Part shown: piece by piece, positions 19,852-31,358 of the stretch
How positions within the stretch are numbered: the first letter of the stretch is position 1
Layout of the letters: each line of letters opens with the position of its first letter
Source of the DNA: Hyphomicrobiales bacterium
GTDB taxonomy: Bacteria; Pseudomonadota; Alphaproteobacteria; Rhizobiales; Methyloligellaceae
Length of the DNA: 64,000 nt
Reading direction: 5' to 3'
NCBI GenBank assembly: GCA_021775595.1
Contig: JAJFHN010000004.1
Location: 28,661-92,660 of the forward strand
Program-made: the position numbers and the translations under genes
The notes under the pieces: generated by a model
What the model saw: only the letters and a program-made list of their open reading frames with translations
Told to the model about the DNA's origin: nothing
Database searches by the model: none

Positions 19852-21063
19852 TTAAGCCACCAGTTCGGCGATTACGGCGTTCAACACCAGCCGTCCCTGG
19901 TCGCTGACGCGCAGCCAGCCCTCATCGATCTCGACCATGCCCTGCGCGCGCATCATCGCAAGGCCCTCGGCATCGATCTCGCCACCGATTGCCGCCAGAC
20001 GCTGCAGGTCGATGCCCTCGGCCAGGCGCAAGCCCATCAACAGAAATTCGGAGACGTGCTCGCTTGACGCGAGCGCGTGCTGATCTTCAAGGCCGTGTCC
20101 TTCTGCCTCGACTTGATCGCGCCAGGCTTCGGGCGGTCGCAGCGTCGCCAGATGCGTGCGGACGCCTTCGATTGTCAGCCTGGCATGGGCGCCGGGCCCA
20201 ACGCCGGCATAATCGCCCGAGCGCCAATAGAGCAGATTGTGCCGGCACTCTTCACCCGGCCGGGCGTGGTTGGAAATCTCATAAGCCGCAAGGCCCGCCT
20301 GCTCTGTGATGGCCTGGGTCGCCTCGAACAATTCTGCGGCAGATTCGCTATCGGGAACGAGCAGCTTGCCCGCCGCGTTGAGCGCAGCAAAGGGCGTATT
20401 GGGTTCGATGGTGAGCTGATAGAGCGACAGATGATCGACGCCGAGCTCGAGCGCGGCCTCGAGCTCCCGCTGCCAGCGCCGCACGTTTTGATACGGCCGG
20501 GCATAGATCAGGTCGATCGACACTCGCTCGAAATGGTCCCGCGCCACACCAAGCGCCGCCTTGGCTTCTGCTGCGCTGTGCTGGCGCCCAAGCGCTTTGA
20601 GCGCCGCATCGTCTAGGGCTTGAACGCCGAGCGAGACGCGGTTGACGCCGACTTGGCGCAACTGTGCGAAGTTGGCCGCTTCAACGCTCGTCGGATTGGC
20701 TTCCAGCGTGATTTCCGCATCACCCGCCAACCGCCAGTTGGTCGCGATCTGATCTAAGATCGCCGCGACTGTCGCCGGGGCCATCAAGGAGGGCGTGCCG
20801 CCGCCAAAGAACACGCTCGCCACCTTCCGTGGCCCCGTCAGCGCCGCCATGTGATCGAGCTCAGTGCGATAGGCTGCGAGAAAGCGCTCTTCGTCGATGC
20901 CGCCATGGCGCACATGCGAGTTGAAGTCGCAATAGGGACACTTGGCCAGACAGAACGGCCAATGGACATAGACGCCGAAGCCGGCGTCTTGGGCGCTATT
21001 GGCGGCCTTCGACGATTTCGGCGACGAACTGTTCGAAGGCTTTTGCGCGGTGCGATATGGCAT
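19852..21063 (-). CDS. hemW: Radical SAM heme chaperone HemW
   Basis: HemW binds heme and a [4Fe-4S] cluster and is thought to deliver heme to respiratory proteins. The radical SAM motif is [10 protein letters not shown] near the N-terminus ([20 protein letters not shown]), followed by [12 protein letters not shown] and the C-terminal HemN-like domain. The only usable ATG upstream of the motif is at 21063, giving 403 residues and placing the start 68 bases inside the 3' end of rdgB in another frame. In-frame sequence further upstream is the shadow of rdgB. Confidence 0.92.
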   Translation of the reverse strand: MPYRTAQKPSNSSSPKSSKAANSAQDAGFGVYVHWPFCLAKCPYCDFNSHVRHGGIDEERFLAAYRTELDHMAALTGPRKVASVFFGGGTPSLMAPATVAAILDQIATNWRLAGDAEITLEANPTSVEAANFAQLRQVGVNRVSLGVQALDDAALKALGRQHSAAEAKAALGVARDHFERVSIDLIYARPYQNVRRWQRELEAALELGVDHLSLYQLTIEPNTPFAALNAAGKLLVPDSESAAELFEATQAITEQAGLAAYEISNHARPGEECRHNLLYWRSGDYAGVGPGAHARLTIEGVRTHLATLRPPEAWRDQVEAEGHGLEDQHALASSEHVSEFLLMGLRLAEGIDLQRLAAIGGEIDAEGLAMMRAQGMVEIDEGWLRVSDQGRLVLNAVIAELVA

Positions 21064-21619
21064 GCTTCTGCGCTGGCTCCATTTCGCCGAACGTCTCTTC
21101 GTGGTCATCGGCGACGAAGATCGGATCATAGCCGAATCCGTAATCGCCGCGTGGCGGCCAAACAAGGTGGCCGAACACCTTACCTTCGAACAAATGCACC
21201 CGCTCGAGCGGCCAGGCAATGGCGAGCACACAGGTGAAGTTGGCGCGGTTTGGCTCGTTTGACACCACCCCTGCCTCCGCCAACTCGCGCGCGATGCGCG
21301 CCATAGCGCGCCGGAAGTTCTTGGACTCGCCCGCCCAGCGCGCCGAATGAATGCCGGGCGCACCGCCGAGCGCTTCGACCTCGAGGCCCGAATCATCCGC
21401 CAGCGCCGGCATGTTGGCCGCCTCGGCCGCGGCAACGGCCTTGATCACGGCGTTTTCTGCAAAAGTGGCGCCGGTTTCTTCGGGCTCGGCGAGGCCCAAA
21501 TCAGAAGCCGCTATGGTTTCGATGCCGAGCGGCGCCAGCAGCGCCTCGATTTCACGCACCTTGCCCGCATTGTGGCTCGCCACCACAATCTTGTCGCCGG
21601 CGCGCAGCTTGCCCGCCAT
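20996..21619 (-). CDS. rdgB: dITP/XTP pyrophosphatase (RdgB/HAM1)
   Basis: House-cleaning NTPase that removes dITP, ITP and XTP from the nucleotide pool. The 207-residue protein has the family opening [18 protein letters not shown], the motif [10 protein letters not shown] and the substrate loop [19 protein letters not shown]. Its ATG overlaps the rph stop codon (TGATG) and its 3' end overlaps hemW by 68 bases, so rph-rdgB-hemW is read as one coupled unit. Confidence 0.94.
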   Translation of the reverse strand: MAGKLRAGDKIVVASHNAGKVREIEALLAPLGIETIAASDLGLAEPEETGATFAENAVIKAVAAAEAANMPALADDSGLEVEALGGAPGIHSARWAGESKNFRRAMARIARELAEAGVVSNEPNRANFTCVLAIAWPLERVHLFEGKVFGHLVWPPRGDYGFGYDPIFVADDHEETFGEMEPAQKHAISHRAKAFEQFVAEIVEGRQ

Positions 21620-22332
21620 CAGCCGACGGACAGCTTCTGCAGGTTGCAGAGTTCGGCGATGCCCTTCTTGGCCAGTTCCTTTAGGGCTTCAAATTGCGCC
21701 TCGCTGAAGGGGTCGCCTTCCGCCGTGCCTTGGATCTCGACGATCCCGCCGGTCCCGGTCAGCACAAAATTCACATCTGCATCGGCTTGGGAATCTTCGG
21801 CGTAATCGAGATCGAGCACCGCCTGACCGCCATAAAGACCGCAACTGACCGCCGCCACCTGATCGCGCATCACATCCGGGCCCACCATATCGCGCGCCGC
21901 CATCCAGGCGATGCAGTCCTGCAACGCCACCCAAGCGCCGGTGATGGACGCTGTTCTGGTGCCGCCATCGGCCTGCACCACGTCGCAATCGACGGTGATT
22001 TGCCGTTCGCCCAAAGCCTTGAGGTCGACCACTGCGCGCATCGAGCGCCCGATCAGCCGCTGGATTTCAAGCGTGCGGCCCGATTGCCGCCCGGTGGCCG
22101 CTTCGCGCCTCATGCGTTCGGACGTGGCGCGCGGCAGCATGCCGTATTCGGCCGTCACCCAGCCCTTGCCCTGCCCCTTGAGCCAGCCCGGCACGTTATC
22201 CATCAGGCTCGCCGTGCACAGCACGTGGGTGTTGCCGCATTTGATCAGGCACGAGCCCTCCGCATGCAGCGAAACGCCCCGCTCGAGTGAAACGGGCCGC
22301 AGTTCTTCTGGCTCGCGCTTGGATGGGCGCAT
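21619..22332 (-). CDS. rph: Ribonuclease PH
   Basis: Phosphorolytic 3'-5' exoribonuclease that trims tRNA 3' ends. Typical motifs are [32 protein letters not shown] and [12 protein letters not shown], with the C-terminal [15 protein letters not shown]. The ATG at 22332 ([14 protein letters not shown]) gives 237 residues, the usual size; 16 upstream in-frame codons are not family-like. First gene of rph-rdgB-hemW. Confidence 0.95.
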   Translation of the reverse strand: MRPSKREPEELRPVSLERGVSLHAEGSCLIKCGNTHVLCTASLMDNVPGWLKGQGKGWVTAEYGMLPRATSERMRREAATGRQSGRTLEIQRLIGRSMRAVVDLKALGERQITVDCDVVQADGGTRTASITGAWVALQDCIAWMAARDMVGPDVMRDQVAAVSCGLYGGQAVLDLDYAEDSQADADVNFVLTGTGGIVEIQGTAEGDPFSEAQFEALKELAKKGIAELCNLQKLSVG

Positions 22333-22423
22333 GCTGGCAAGTGTCCCTCTGATCCAGATTAAGCGATTGAATCGCGCCAACCCTAACGGAGGCCCGGTGC
22401 ACGATCAACGGCCCACACGCCAA

Positions 22424-22461
22424 GCGGCCGCACCCAATACGCATAACGATGGGGCGGCCGC
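22424..22461. repeat. Pair of 8-bp GCGGCCGC palindromes
   Basis: GCGGCCGC occurs at 22424-22431 and again at 22454-22461, 22 bases apart, between the small secreted-protein gene and rph. The copies could pair as a stem-loop or act as a protein-binding pair. There is no T-tract beside them, so a classic terminator is not supported. Confidence 0.3.
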
Positions 22462-22497
22462 CGACCGGGACGAAGGAATGTTAAGGACGATTGACGC

Positions 22498-22785
22498 TTA
22501 ACAGGCGCCCCAGTTCTGGACTGTGTTTGCGCGGATAATGGCTTCGGATTGAGCCGTCTGCTGGGAAACCTTGCGGCACCATTTGTAATGGCCGTTGTAC
22601 CAATTGTGCCAGCGGAAGCCCTGGCACTGCTTACCGGAATTGACCATTTGCTGGTATTGAGCCACTGCCGTTCCGGCGTAATTGTGACAAAACGGTTCGT
22701 TGGCCGCCATGGCATTGGTGGCAAAGACGACAACACCGACCATCGCCAGCGCGCCGATAACGAAGATTTTCACTTGGCTGTACAT
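22498..22785 (-). CDS. Small secreted four-cysteine protein, function unknown
   Basis: A 95-residue protein with a clear signal peptide: MYSQVKIFVIGALAMVG, more hydrophobic residues, and a cleavage site after ATNAMA. The mature chain of about 67 residues contains exactly four cysteines (33, 54, 70, 95; the last residue is Cys), suggesting two periplasmic disulfides, plus aromatic clusters such as FRWHNWYNGHYKWC. A good ribosome-binding site (AAGGGAGA) precedes the ATG at 22785, which fixes the start; in-frame sequence upstream is not coding. I do not recognise a named family and assign no function. Confidence 0.7.
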   Translation of the reverse strand: MYSQVKIFVIGALAMVGVVVFATNAMAANEPFCHNYAGTAVAQYQQMVNSGKQCQGFRWHNWYNGHYKWCRKVSQQTAQSEAIIRANTVQNWGAC

Positions 22786-22992
22786 TGATTTCTCCCTTAC
22801 TCCAGTGATCGGCTTCGACCTGCTCGAAACCCATTGCTCAATTGGTCGCGCTGGCGCGCCAAAAGGTTCAAATCGATCGTTTTTCCGCAGAGTTGTGGGA
22901 AATTCCGATTGGGCGGAACCACCGGCCGGCGATCTTAACGGGAATCGGCATGCTGGTTTGACGGCCACCCGCCCACGCCCTAAATAGAAGTC

Positions 22993-24090
22993 ATGCGTGA
23001 AAAGGAATTGCATATCGCCGCCCAGGCCGTGCACCAGGGCATGGCGGGTCTAACCGACCTGAACGCCCGCTCGCGCGATATCTTCCGCCATATCGTCGAG
23101 AGCTTTCTCGCCACCGGCGATCCGGTCGGCTCACGCAATGTGAGCCGGCAGCTGCCCGTCACCTTATCGCCCGCCTCGGTGCGCAACGTCATGTCGGACC
23201 TCGAGGCGCTCGGCTTGATTTACGCGCCCCATACCTCGGCCGGGCGCCTGCCGACCGAATTGGGCTTGCGGCTCTTTGTCGACGGCCTGCTTGAGGTGGG
23301 CGGCTTGAGCCAGACCGAACGCGAACAGATCAAGTCACAAATTTCCGGCAACGCCGAGGATCTGCTGATCGAGGACGTGTTGAGCGAAGCAAGCGGAATG
23401 CTTTCGGGCCTGCTGCGCTGTGCCGGCGTCGTGTTGACGGAAAAGCAAATTGTCCGCCTAAAGCACATTCAGTTCGTCACGCTGGAGCCCACCCGCGCCC
23501 TTGCGGTGCTTGTCGGTGAAGACGGCAGCGTCGAGAACCGCGTTGTCACGCTGCCTGAAGGTCTGCCGCCTTCGGCTCTTGTGCAGGCGACGAATTATCT
23601 CAATGCGCGGATTGCCGGACAGACTCTCTCTGAAGCGCGCGCCAACATTCAAATCGAATTGGAACGCCATGAGGCCGAATTGGACGCGCTCAGCGCCAAG
23701 GTGGTCGAGGCGGGCCTGGCCGTCTGGTCCGGTGCGGACGGCGGCCGCAAGAACCTGATCGTGCGCGGCCGTTCGCATCTGTTGGATGAGCTGACGCCGC
23801 TCGACGACATGGAGCGCATCCGCCGCCTGTTTGACGATCTCGAAGCCAAGAAGGAGCTGATCCAGCTGCTTGAGCTGGCCGAGCAGGGCGACGGCGTGAA
23901 GATTTTTATTGGCTCCGAGAACCAGCTGTTTTCGCTTTCTGGCTCGTCGCTGATCGTCGCCCCATTCCAGGACGAAGAGCATAAGACAGTTGGCGTGCTC
24001 GGCGTAATCGGACCCACACGCCTTAATTACGCGCGAATCATACCCATGGTCGACTATACGGCCAAGCTTGTCGGCCGTTTGCTGACTTGA
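22993..24090 (+). CDS. hrcA: Heat-inducible transcription repressor HrcA
   Basis: Repressor that binds the CIRCE inverted repeat of chaperone genes and is stabilised by GroEL. The 365-residue protein has the N-terminal winged-helix region ([38 protein letters not shown]), the motif [20 protein letters not shown] and the C-terminal domain ending VVGP-like ([20 protein letters not shown]). I see no CIRCE element upstream of hrcA, grpE or dnaK here, so its target (probably groESL) is elsewhere. ATG at 22993; a start further in would also keep the DNA-binding domain. Confidence 0.95.
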   Translation: MREKELHIAAQAVHQGMAGLTDLNARSRDIFRHIVESFLATGDPVGSRNVSRQLPVTLSPASVRNVMSDLEALGLIYAPHTSAGRLPTELGLRLFVDGLLEVGGLSQTEREQIKSQISGNAEDLLIEDVLSEASGMLSGLLRCAGVVLTEKQIVRLKHIQFVTLEPTRALAVLVGEDGSVENRVVTLPEGLPPSALVQATNYLNARIAGQTLSEARANIQIELERHEAELDALSAKVVEAGLAVWSGADGGRKNLIVRGRSHLLDELTPLDDMERIRRLFDDLEAKKELIQLLELAEQGDGVKIFIGSENQLFSLSGSSLIVAPFQDEEHKTVGVLGVIGPTRLNYARIIPMVDYTAKLVGRLLT

Positions 24091-24158
24091 TTTCTCTGCT
24101 CTCGGTCCGATATCGATGACGCAGTGCTTTCATTTTTTACGATGATATGTGAGCTCCA

Positions 24159-24902
24159 ATGAGTGAGAAGAAACCACCCTCCGCGCCAAAGCCCGGGGAT
24201 CAGAAGCCCAAGGCAGGCCCCAAGCAGGCCGCCAGCGCCGCGCCGCCTGAAAACGAGGCCGCCGATGCTGCGGGCTGGGCTGCTGGCGAGGGCGCCGAGG
24301 TCGAAGCAGCAATCGAGACGCTCCAGGCCGAAAACGCTGATCTTAAAGACCGGTTGCTGCGCGCAGTTGCCGAAATGGAAAATCTCCGCCGCCGGACCGA
24401 ACGCGAAAAGTCCGAGACGGCGAAATACGCCGTTACGGCGTTCGCCCGCGACGTCTTGAGCGTCGGTGACAATATCGCCCGCACGATCGACGCCGCGCCA
24501 GAAAACGAGATCGCCCGCGACCCGGCGCTCAAAGCGCTGCTCGAAGGCGTTCAAATGACCGAGCGCGAGCTGCTCAATATTTTGGAGCGCCACGGCATCA
24601 ACAAAGTCGTTCCCAAGGGTGAGCGCTTCGATCCCAATCGCCACCAGGCGATGTTCGAGGTCGAGAACAAGGACGTGCCCGCGGGCACGATCGTCGAGGT
24701 CGTCCAGGCCGGCTACGTCATCGAAGACCGTATTCTCCGGCCTGCCATGGTCGGTGTCGCCAAGGGCGGAGAAAAGCTGCCGAAACCTCCTGCCGAACCG
24801 CCCAAGGCGGCCAACGACGACAGCCCGCAATCTCCAGATTCACCCGAGGACGGCGGTCCCGGTGACGGCAAAGTGGGCATCAACGTCGACAAGAGCGCTT
24901 GA
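24159..24902 (+). CDS. grpE: Nucleotide exchange factor GrpE
   Basis: Co-chaperone that releases ADP from DnaK. The protein of 247 residues has a long, low-complexity Ala/Lys/Pro-rich N-terminus, a coiled coil (ETLQAENADLKDRLLRAVAE), the central dimer region (NLRRRTEREKSETAKYA) and the C-terminal beta domain with GERFDPNRHQAMFEVE and VVQAGYVIEDRILRPAMVGV, the family signature. The acidic/Pro-rich C-terminal tail (about 40 residues) is variable. It follows hrcA with a 68-base gap. Confidence 0.95.
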   Translation: MSEKKPPSAPKPGDQKPKAGPKQAASAAPPENEAADAAGWAAGEGAEVEAAIETLQAENADLKDRLLRAVAEMENLRRRTEREKSETAKYAVTAFARDVLSVGDNIARTIDAAPENEIARDPALKALLEGVQMTERELLNILERHGINKVVPKGERFDPNRHQAMFEVENKDVPAGTIVEVVQAGYVIEDRILRPAMVGVAKGGEKLPKPPAEPPKAANDDSPQSPDSPEDGGPGDGKVGINVDKSA

Positions 24903-24930
24903 GGCTTGCGCCAAATCGAGCATTTTAGGG

Positions 24931-25368
24931 ATGGATATTTGGACCATCCGAAGGGCTGTGCCTGATGATGCGGATCCCTTGTCGGATTGCATAGACGCAG
25001 CCTATGCCCAATACGCGGCGCGCATCTCAGATTTGCCGCCCCTATCGGCGGCCTGCGCCGACGAGATAGCCCAGCACCAAGTGTGGGTTGCGGAAATCGG
25101 CAAAGACATCGTCGGCGGCCTCGTCATGATTCCGATGGAGGGTTTCATGCAATTGGCCAATGTCGCTGTGCATCCCAACCACCGGCGCATCGGACTGGGA
25201 CTGGCGCTCATCGCACTTGCCGAGCGTGAAGCATTGGACCGCGGCTACCGTGAACTCCGCCTGACGACCCATCGCGATATGCCGGAAAACATTGTTTTCT
25301 ATGAGCGCCTTGGCTGGCAGTTGGATAACCGGCACGGCAATAAGGTTTCGATGAAGAAGACGGTTTAG
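24931..25368 (+). CDS. GNAT family N-acetyltransferase
   Basis: A 145-residue acetyl-CoA-dependent acyltransferase. It starts MDIWTIRRAVPDDADPLSDC, a typical GNAT opening, and carries the acetyl-CoA loop and flanks LANVAVHPNHRRIGLGLALI, followed by LRLTTHRDMPENIVFYERLG. Substrate cannot be told. The ATG at 24931 lies 28 bases after grpE; in-frame sequence upstream is a grpE shadow. A SAM methyltransferase gene begins 13 bases downstream. Confidence 0.85.
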   Translation: MDIWTIRRAVPDDADPLSDCIDAAYAQYAARISDLPPLSAACADEIAQHQVWVAEIGKDIVGGLVMIPMEGFMQLANVAVHPNHRRIGLGLALIALAEREALDRGYRELRLTTHRDMPENIVFYERLGWQLDNRHGNKVSMKKTV

Positions 25369-25381
25369 AGCGGAGACGACG

Positions 25382-26044
25382 ATGGCTCAGCCCAGCAAAT
25401 TTTGGGACAGACTCGCCGAGCGCTATGCCAAGCAGCCCGTCTCCGACGAGGCCGCATTTCAAAGAAAATTGCAAATCACGCGCGAGCACCTGAAGCCCGA
25501 TATGAAGGTCTTGGAGTTCGGCTGCGGAACCGGCACGACCGCCATCGCCCATGCGCCCCATGTGGCGCACATACGGGCAATCGATATCTCGCCGAAAATG
25601 ATTGAGATCGCCCAAGCCAAGGCTGACGGCGGCAAGCTGAAGAACGTTTCATTCGAATGCGCGTCGATCGACGAGTTCGACGTGCCCGATCGGAGCTTCG
25701 ATGCCGTATTGGGGCTGAGCATCCTGCATCTCTTGGAGAACAAAGACGAGGCGATTGCCAAAGTTCACAAAATGCTGAAGCCAGGCGGCGTCTTCGTCAC
25801 CAGCACGGCTTGCCTTGGCGATAAGATGAAATTCATCAAGCTCATCGCGCCGATCGGAAAATTTTTCGGACTGATGCCGCACGTCGCGGTCTTCACCAGC
25901 GAGGACCTTGTGGAGAGCATGAGCGATGCCGGCTTTGCGATCGATCATCGCTGGAAACCGGAAAAAAGCCTTGCCGTGTTCGTCGTAGCCAAGCGAGAAG
26001 CTTTGCGGCGAGCGGCTATGTCACCCGCCGCAGCGTCAGGTTGA
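25382..26044 (+). CDS. Class I SAM-dependent methyltransferase
   Basis: A 220-residue protein with the SAM-binding glycine loop VLEFGCGTGTTAIAHAP, the acidic residue after beta 2 (IRAIDISPKMIEIAQAK) and the post-I motif DAVLGLSILHLL, as in ubiquinone/menaquinone-type (Methyltransf_11/25) enzymes. The substrate is unknown. It lies 13 bases after the GNAT gene, probably co-transcribed, and its last 29 bases overlap the 3' end of the convergent alkB gene. Confidence 0.82.
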   Translation: MAQPSKFWDRLAERYAKQPVSDEAAFQRKLQITREHLKPDMKVLEFGCGTGTTAIAHAPHVAHIRAIDISPKMIEIAQAKADGGKLKNVSFECASIDEFDVPDRSFDAVLGLSILHLLENKDEAIAKVHKMLKPGGVFVTSTACLGDKMKFIKLIAPIGKFFGLMPHVAVFTSEDLVESMSDAGFAIDHRWKPEKSLAVFVVAKREALRRAAMSPAAASG

Positions 26045-26657
26045 AGCGCCCGCCCTCGGACAAGAGGCCGCTCGTGCCTGGATGGATGCGGGCGATGCCG
26101 TGATAGGCCATCCGGGTCGCGCCGCCCAACACGACGACGTCGCCCGAAGCAAGATCGAAGCTCGTCACTTTATCCGCCCGCCGCAATCCGCCCAGGCGGA
26201 AGCGCGCGCTGTCGCCAAGCGATAACGAGACCACCGGGGCCGATCTGTCGGCCTCGTCACGGTCGCGATGGTCGCCGAGCTTGGCGCCCGCGTCGTAATA
26301 GTTGATCAGGCAAGCTTCGGGCAGCGCCGTGTGGCCCGATACCGCCCGCCACACGGCGATGGCCTGCTCTGGCATCATGGGCCAGGGCGCGCCGGAATCG
26401 GGGTGAATGCGCTCATAGCGATAGCCCCCCGCCTTGTCGGACACCCAGCCCAATTGACCGCAATTGGTCATGGCGACGGAAAAGGGCTTTCCAGTGCCTG
26501 GCATGGTGGGCAAAAAGAGCGGTGCGGCGGCGATAATTGCGCGAATCTCTTTGAGCAGCGTTCCCTGCGCTTGAGCGTCCAAAAATCCAGGATAATAGCC
26601 AAAATCTTTGGGCAGAGACTCCCGATCCGGCAATATCGGCTGGCTGCGCGAATTCAC
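26016..26657 (-). CDS. alkB: DNA oxidative demethylase AlkB (2-oxoglutarate/Fe(II) dioxygenase)
   Basis: Repairs N1-methyladenine and N3-methylcytosine by oxidative demethylation. The AlkB signatures are SVAMTNCGQLGWVSDKAGG, the iron ligands of GDHRDRDE (HxD), a distal His (MAYHGIARIHPG) and the 2-oxoglutarate-binding Arg motif RFNLTLRRV. The start chosen is a GTG at 26657 with an upstream AAAGGT, giving 213 residues, close to E. coli AlkB (216); a TTG at 26729 would add 24 polar residues. Its 3' end overlaps the methyltransferase gene by 29 bases. Confidence 0.9.
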   Translation of the reverse strand: MNSRSQPILPDRESLPKDFGYYPGFLDAQAQGTLLKEIRAIIAAAPLFLPTMPGTGKPFSVAMTNCGQLGWVSDKAGGYRYERIHPDSGAPWPMMPEQAIAVWRAVSGHTALPEACLINYYDAGAKLGDHRDRDEADRSAPVVSLSLGDSARFRLGGLRRADKVTSFDLASGDVVVLGGATRMAYHGIARIHPGTSGLLSEGGRFNLTLRRVT

Positions 26658-26692
26658 CGCTTTACCTTTATGCGATTCATGCTCCGCGCCCG

Positions 26693-26724
26693 CTTGCGGG
26701 GCCTTATCCTCGCCCTTATATAAC
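26693..26724 (+). promoter_or_regulatory. Candidate sigma-32 (RpoH) promoter of dnaK
   Basis: CTTG at 26693, an 18-base spacer and CTTATATAAC at 26715-26724 match the alphaproteobacterial heat-shock pattern CTTG-N17/18-CYTATNTNNG at all defined positions except the last G. It lies about 125 bases before the dnaK ATG on the same strand, the expected place for a heat-shock promoter. It sits just upstream of the preferred alkB start. Pattern match only; no transcription start is known. Confidence 0.6.
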
Positions 26725-26849
26725 CCCAAGACCCGTATTCACGGAATCGTTATGGGGACTGGCCCTGTACTGCACAGTGGGGAGTATGGGGCGCGCCAGG
26801 TGCCAAATGGGCCTGGACAGTCTGCCGAAGATAAGAGGTTTTATTTATT

Positions 26850-28766
<1,917 letters not shown>

Positions 28767-28803
28767 GCCGCCGACCAACCCGGTAGCGAAGAATGCGTAA
28801 AAT

Positions 28804-28851
28804 GCCCCGCCTTATGCTATGCACCACATGCAGGCCCGGGCGGGGCTTTTT
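28804..28851 (+). terminator. Rho-independent terminator-like hairpin between dnaK and dnaJ
   Basis: GCCCCGCC (28804-28811) pairs with GGCGGGGC (28839-28846) as a perfect 8-bp GC-rich stem, followed directly by TTTTT (28847-28851). The loop of 27 bases is long. Placed 37 bases after the dnaK stop, it could give partial termination, leaving dnaJ less expressed than dnaK. Confidence 0.6.
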
Positions 28852-28877
28852 CCAACAAGATCTGACATAGCGCGGGC

Positions 28878-30017
28878 ATGGCGAAACAAGATTATTACGA
28901 CATTCTGGGCGTCTCCCGTGACGCTGGCGAAGACGACGTCAAAAAGGCATTTCGCAAGCTCGCCAAGCAACTCCACCCCGACCACAATCCGAGCGACGAA
29001 GAGTCCGAACGCCGCTTCAAAGAGGTCAACGAGGCTTACGAGGCCCTCAAGGATCCCCAAAAGCGCGCGGCCTATGACCGCTTCGGTCACGCCGCGTTTG
29101 AGAACGGCGGCATGGGTGGGGGCGCCCACGGTTTCGGCGCGGACTTCTCCAGCTCAATGTCAGAAATTTTCGACGACCTGTTTGGCGAATTCATGGGCGG
29201 ACGGCGCGAGCGCAGCCGGTCGGGCCACGAGCGCGGCGTCGACCTGCGCTACAATATGGAAATCAGCCTGTTCGAGGCCTATGAGGGCAAGACCGCGCAG
29301 ATCCGCGTGCCGGGAAGCGTCACCTGCGAGCCGTGTTCGGGATCGGGCGCCAAACCTGGAACCAAGCCGACGTCGTGCCGCACTTGCGCCGGCTCGGGCC
29401 GGGTCCGCGCCAGTCAGGGCTTTTTCACAATCGAGCGCATTTGCCCTGGATGCCAAGGTCATGGCGAAATCATCGAAGACGCTTGCACGGCGTGCGGCGG
29501 ATCGGGACGTGTGACCAAGGAGCGCACGCTCTCGGTCAACATTCCATCGGGTGTTGAGGACGGCACGCGCATTCGCCTGGCGGGCGAGGGCGAAGCGGGT
29601 CTGCGCGCAGGCCCGCCCGGCGATCTCTACATTTTCCTTTCGACCAGGCCGCACGAGTTTTTTCAGCGCGACGGCGCGGACCTGTTTTGCCGGGTGCCCA
29701 TCGCCATGACAACGGCGGCCCTTGGCGGCCAGATCGAGGTGCCCAACGTCGATTCCAGCCGCGCCCGGGTCAAGATTCCCGACGGCACCGAGACCGGCCG
29801 GCAATTTCGTTTGAAGGGCAAGGGCATGCCCGTACTACGGTCGAAGACCAAGGGCGACCTCTACATCCAGGTCGACGTCGAAACGCCCAAGAGCTTGACA
29901 TCAAAGCAGCGCGAGTTGCTGAAGGAATTCGAAGCCTCGACCACCGAGAGCACACACCCGCAATCATCGGGCTTCTTTGCGCGCGTCAAAGAGTTCTTCG
30001 AAGGCATCGGCGAATAG
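28878..30017 (+). CDS. dnaJ: Chaperone protein DnaJ (Hsp40)
   Basis: Type I J-protein that stimulates the DnaK ATPase. The 379-residue protein has an N-terminal J domain with the HPD triad (LHPDHNP), a Gly/Phe-rich linker ([11 protein letters not shown]), four CxxCxGxG zinc-binding repeats ([32 protein letters not shown]) and the C-terminal substrate domains. Complete and of normal length. It follows dnaK in the same direction. Confidence 0.97.
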   Translation: MAKQDYYDILGVSRDAGEDDVKKAFRKLAKQLHPDHNPSDEESERRFKEVNEAYEALKDPQKRAAYDRFGHAAFENGGMGGGAHGFGADFSSSMSEIFDDLFGEFMGGRRERSRSGHERGVDLRYNMEISLFEAYEGKTAQIRVPGSVTCEPCSGSGAKPGTKPTSCRTCAGSGRVRASQGFFTIERICPGCQGHGEIIEDACTACGGSGRVTKERTLSVNIPSGVEDGTRIRLAGEGEAGLRAGPPGDLYIFLSTRPHEFFQRDGADLFCRVPIAMTTAALGGQIEVPNVDSSRARVKIPDGTETGRQFRLKGKGMPVLRSKTKGDLYIQVDVETPKSLTSKQRELLKEFEASTTESTHPQSSGFFARVKEFFEGIGE

Positions 30018-30077
30018 GACTCCAAGTGACAAACGCATTGACCATTCAGACGCCTCGCGCGTCGATCCGAGCTGCCA

Positions 30078-30782
30078 ATGGCGAGTAAAGCCTCACAACG
30101 CCTAATCGTTGCCCTCGACGTGCCGACGGTCGAGGAAGCCCGCGCGCTGATTACGAGCCTGGGCAAAATGGTCGGCTGCTACAAAATCGGCCTCGAGCTG
30201 CTGATTACAGGCGGCGGCGATCTGGCGCGGGAGCTGGCTGAGGACGGCATGGACGTTTTCATCGACGCCAAGCTGTTGGACATTCCCCGCACCGTAGAGC
30301 GCGCCACCGCCAATGTCGCGGAAATGGGCGCCAAGTTTCTCACCGTTCACGGGCACGACCGCCAAACCCTTGAAGCCGCCGCGGCGGGCCGGGGCAAGAG
30401 CGATCTCAAGTTGCTCGCCGTCACCGTTTTGACGAGCGTCGATGGCGGCGATCTGGCCCAACAGGGCGTCGCCATTCCGGCTGAAGACCTTGTCGCCCAG
30501 CGCGCCAAGTTCGCCAAACAAGCCGGTTTTGACGGCGTGGTGGCCTCGCCCGCCGAAGTTGGCGCGATCCGCCAGGCGGTGGGCTCGAAGCTCTCGATCG
30601 TCACGCCGGGCATCCGGCCCGCTGGAGCGGCCAAGGGCGATCAGAAACGTGTGGCCTCGCCGGCGACGGCGATCAAGAACGGCGCCGACTATCTGGTGAT
30701 CGGCCGGCCCATCACCCAGGCCGAGGACCCGAAGGCAGCCACGCAGGCCATTCTCGACGAGATCAAAAAAGCTCTGAAATAG
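30078..30782 (+). CDS. pyrF: Orotidine 5'-phosphate decarboxylase
   Basis: Last step of UMP synthesis. The 234-residue TIM-barrel protein starts MASKASQRLIVALDVPTVEE; the catalytic Asp/Lys network is in DAKLLDIPRTVERATANVAE, and the phosphate-gripping region is SIVTPGIRPAGAAKGDQKR and DYLVIGRPITQAEDP. Normal length. It follows dnaJ with a 60-base gap and may be read from the same transcript. Confidence 0.95.
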   Translation: MASKASQRLIVALDVPTVEEARALITSLGKMVGCYKIGLELLITGGGDLARELAEDGMDVFIDAKLLDIPRTVERATANVAEMGAKFLTVHGHDRQTLEAAAAGRGKSDLKLLAVTVLTSVDGGDLAQQGVAIPAEDLVAQRAKFAKQAGFDGVVASPAEVGAIRQAVGSKLSIVTPGIRPAGAAKGDQKRVASPATAIKNGADYLVIGRPITQAEDPKAATQAILDEIKKALK

Positions 30783-30842
30783 CCGCCTACAGCGCCGGCA
30801 ATCAGTTGGTCAGCGCTCACGCCCTATGGCATCGTGCCGGCC

Positions 30843-31358
30843 ATGGCGACCGACTACGAAAAGATCTACCGAGCCTCCAAGCACGCGCTGGGCCCGCCGA
30901 CAAAAGAGTTTGTCGAGTTCTTTGAGACATTCGGCAAGCCCAATGCCTGGATTCTGGACATCGGCTGCGGACAAGGCCGCGACGCCCTGCACATAGCCCG
31001 GCTGGGCCATCGCGTCACCGGCGTGGACAGTGCGGCAACGGGAATCCGGCAATTGCTGGAAGACGCGTCGACTGAGGATCTCGACATCGAAGGCGCTGTT
31101 GCCGACATTCGAAGCTACGCGCCCGTCAGAAAATATGACGTCGTCGTCATCGACAGAACCCGTCATATGCTCAAAACATGCGAGCGATCCGGCGCGCTGT
31201 GCCGACTGCTGGACGCAACAGCGGCCCAAGGTGCGGTGCTGATCGCAGACGAGAAATCGAACATCGCCGGGTTTCGGACCACATTCAACCAGTCACCGCA
31301 CGATTGGTCGCCGATCCTCGATGAGCGCGGCTATCTCTTTGCCCGGCGTATTGACTAG
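30843..31358 (+). CDS. Class I SAM-dependent methyltransferase (TehB/UbiE-like)
   Basis: A 171-residue protein with the SAM loop WILDIGCGQGRDALHIARLG, the acidic second-strand end TGVDSAATGIRQLL and YDVVVIDRTRHML as motif post-I. It resembles the small TehB-type methyltransferases; substrate unknown. The ATG at 30843 is preferred to a GTG three codons upstream (30834); neither has a clear ribosome-binding site. Convergent with folD. Confidence 0.75.
   Translation: MATDYEKIYRASKHALGPPTKEFVEFFETFGKPNAWILDIGCGQGRDALHIARLGHRVTGVDSAATGIRQLLEDASTEDLDIEGAVADIRSYAPVRKYDVVVIDRTRHMLKTCERSGALCRLLDATAAQGAVLIADEKSNIAGFRTTFNQSPHDWSPILDERGYLFARRID

Noticed and set aside
19852..21435. Longer hemW reading frame starting inside rdgB
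   Set aside because: The first 124 codons are out-of-frame rdgB sequence; HemW homology begins just after the ATG at 21063.
22786..22992. Possible CIRCE operator upstream of hrcA
   Set aside because: No TTAGCACTC-N9-GAGTGCTAA-like repeat found in this gap or before grpE and dnaK.
26658..26729. TTG-started 24-codon extension of alkB
   Set aside because: TTG start with no ribosome-binding site and polar non-family residues; the GTG at 26657 gives normal AlkB length and has AAAGGT upstream.
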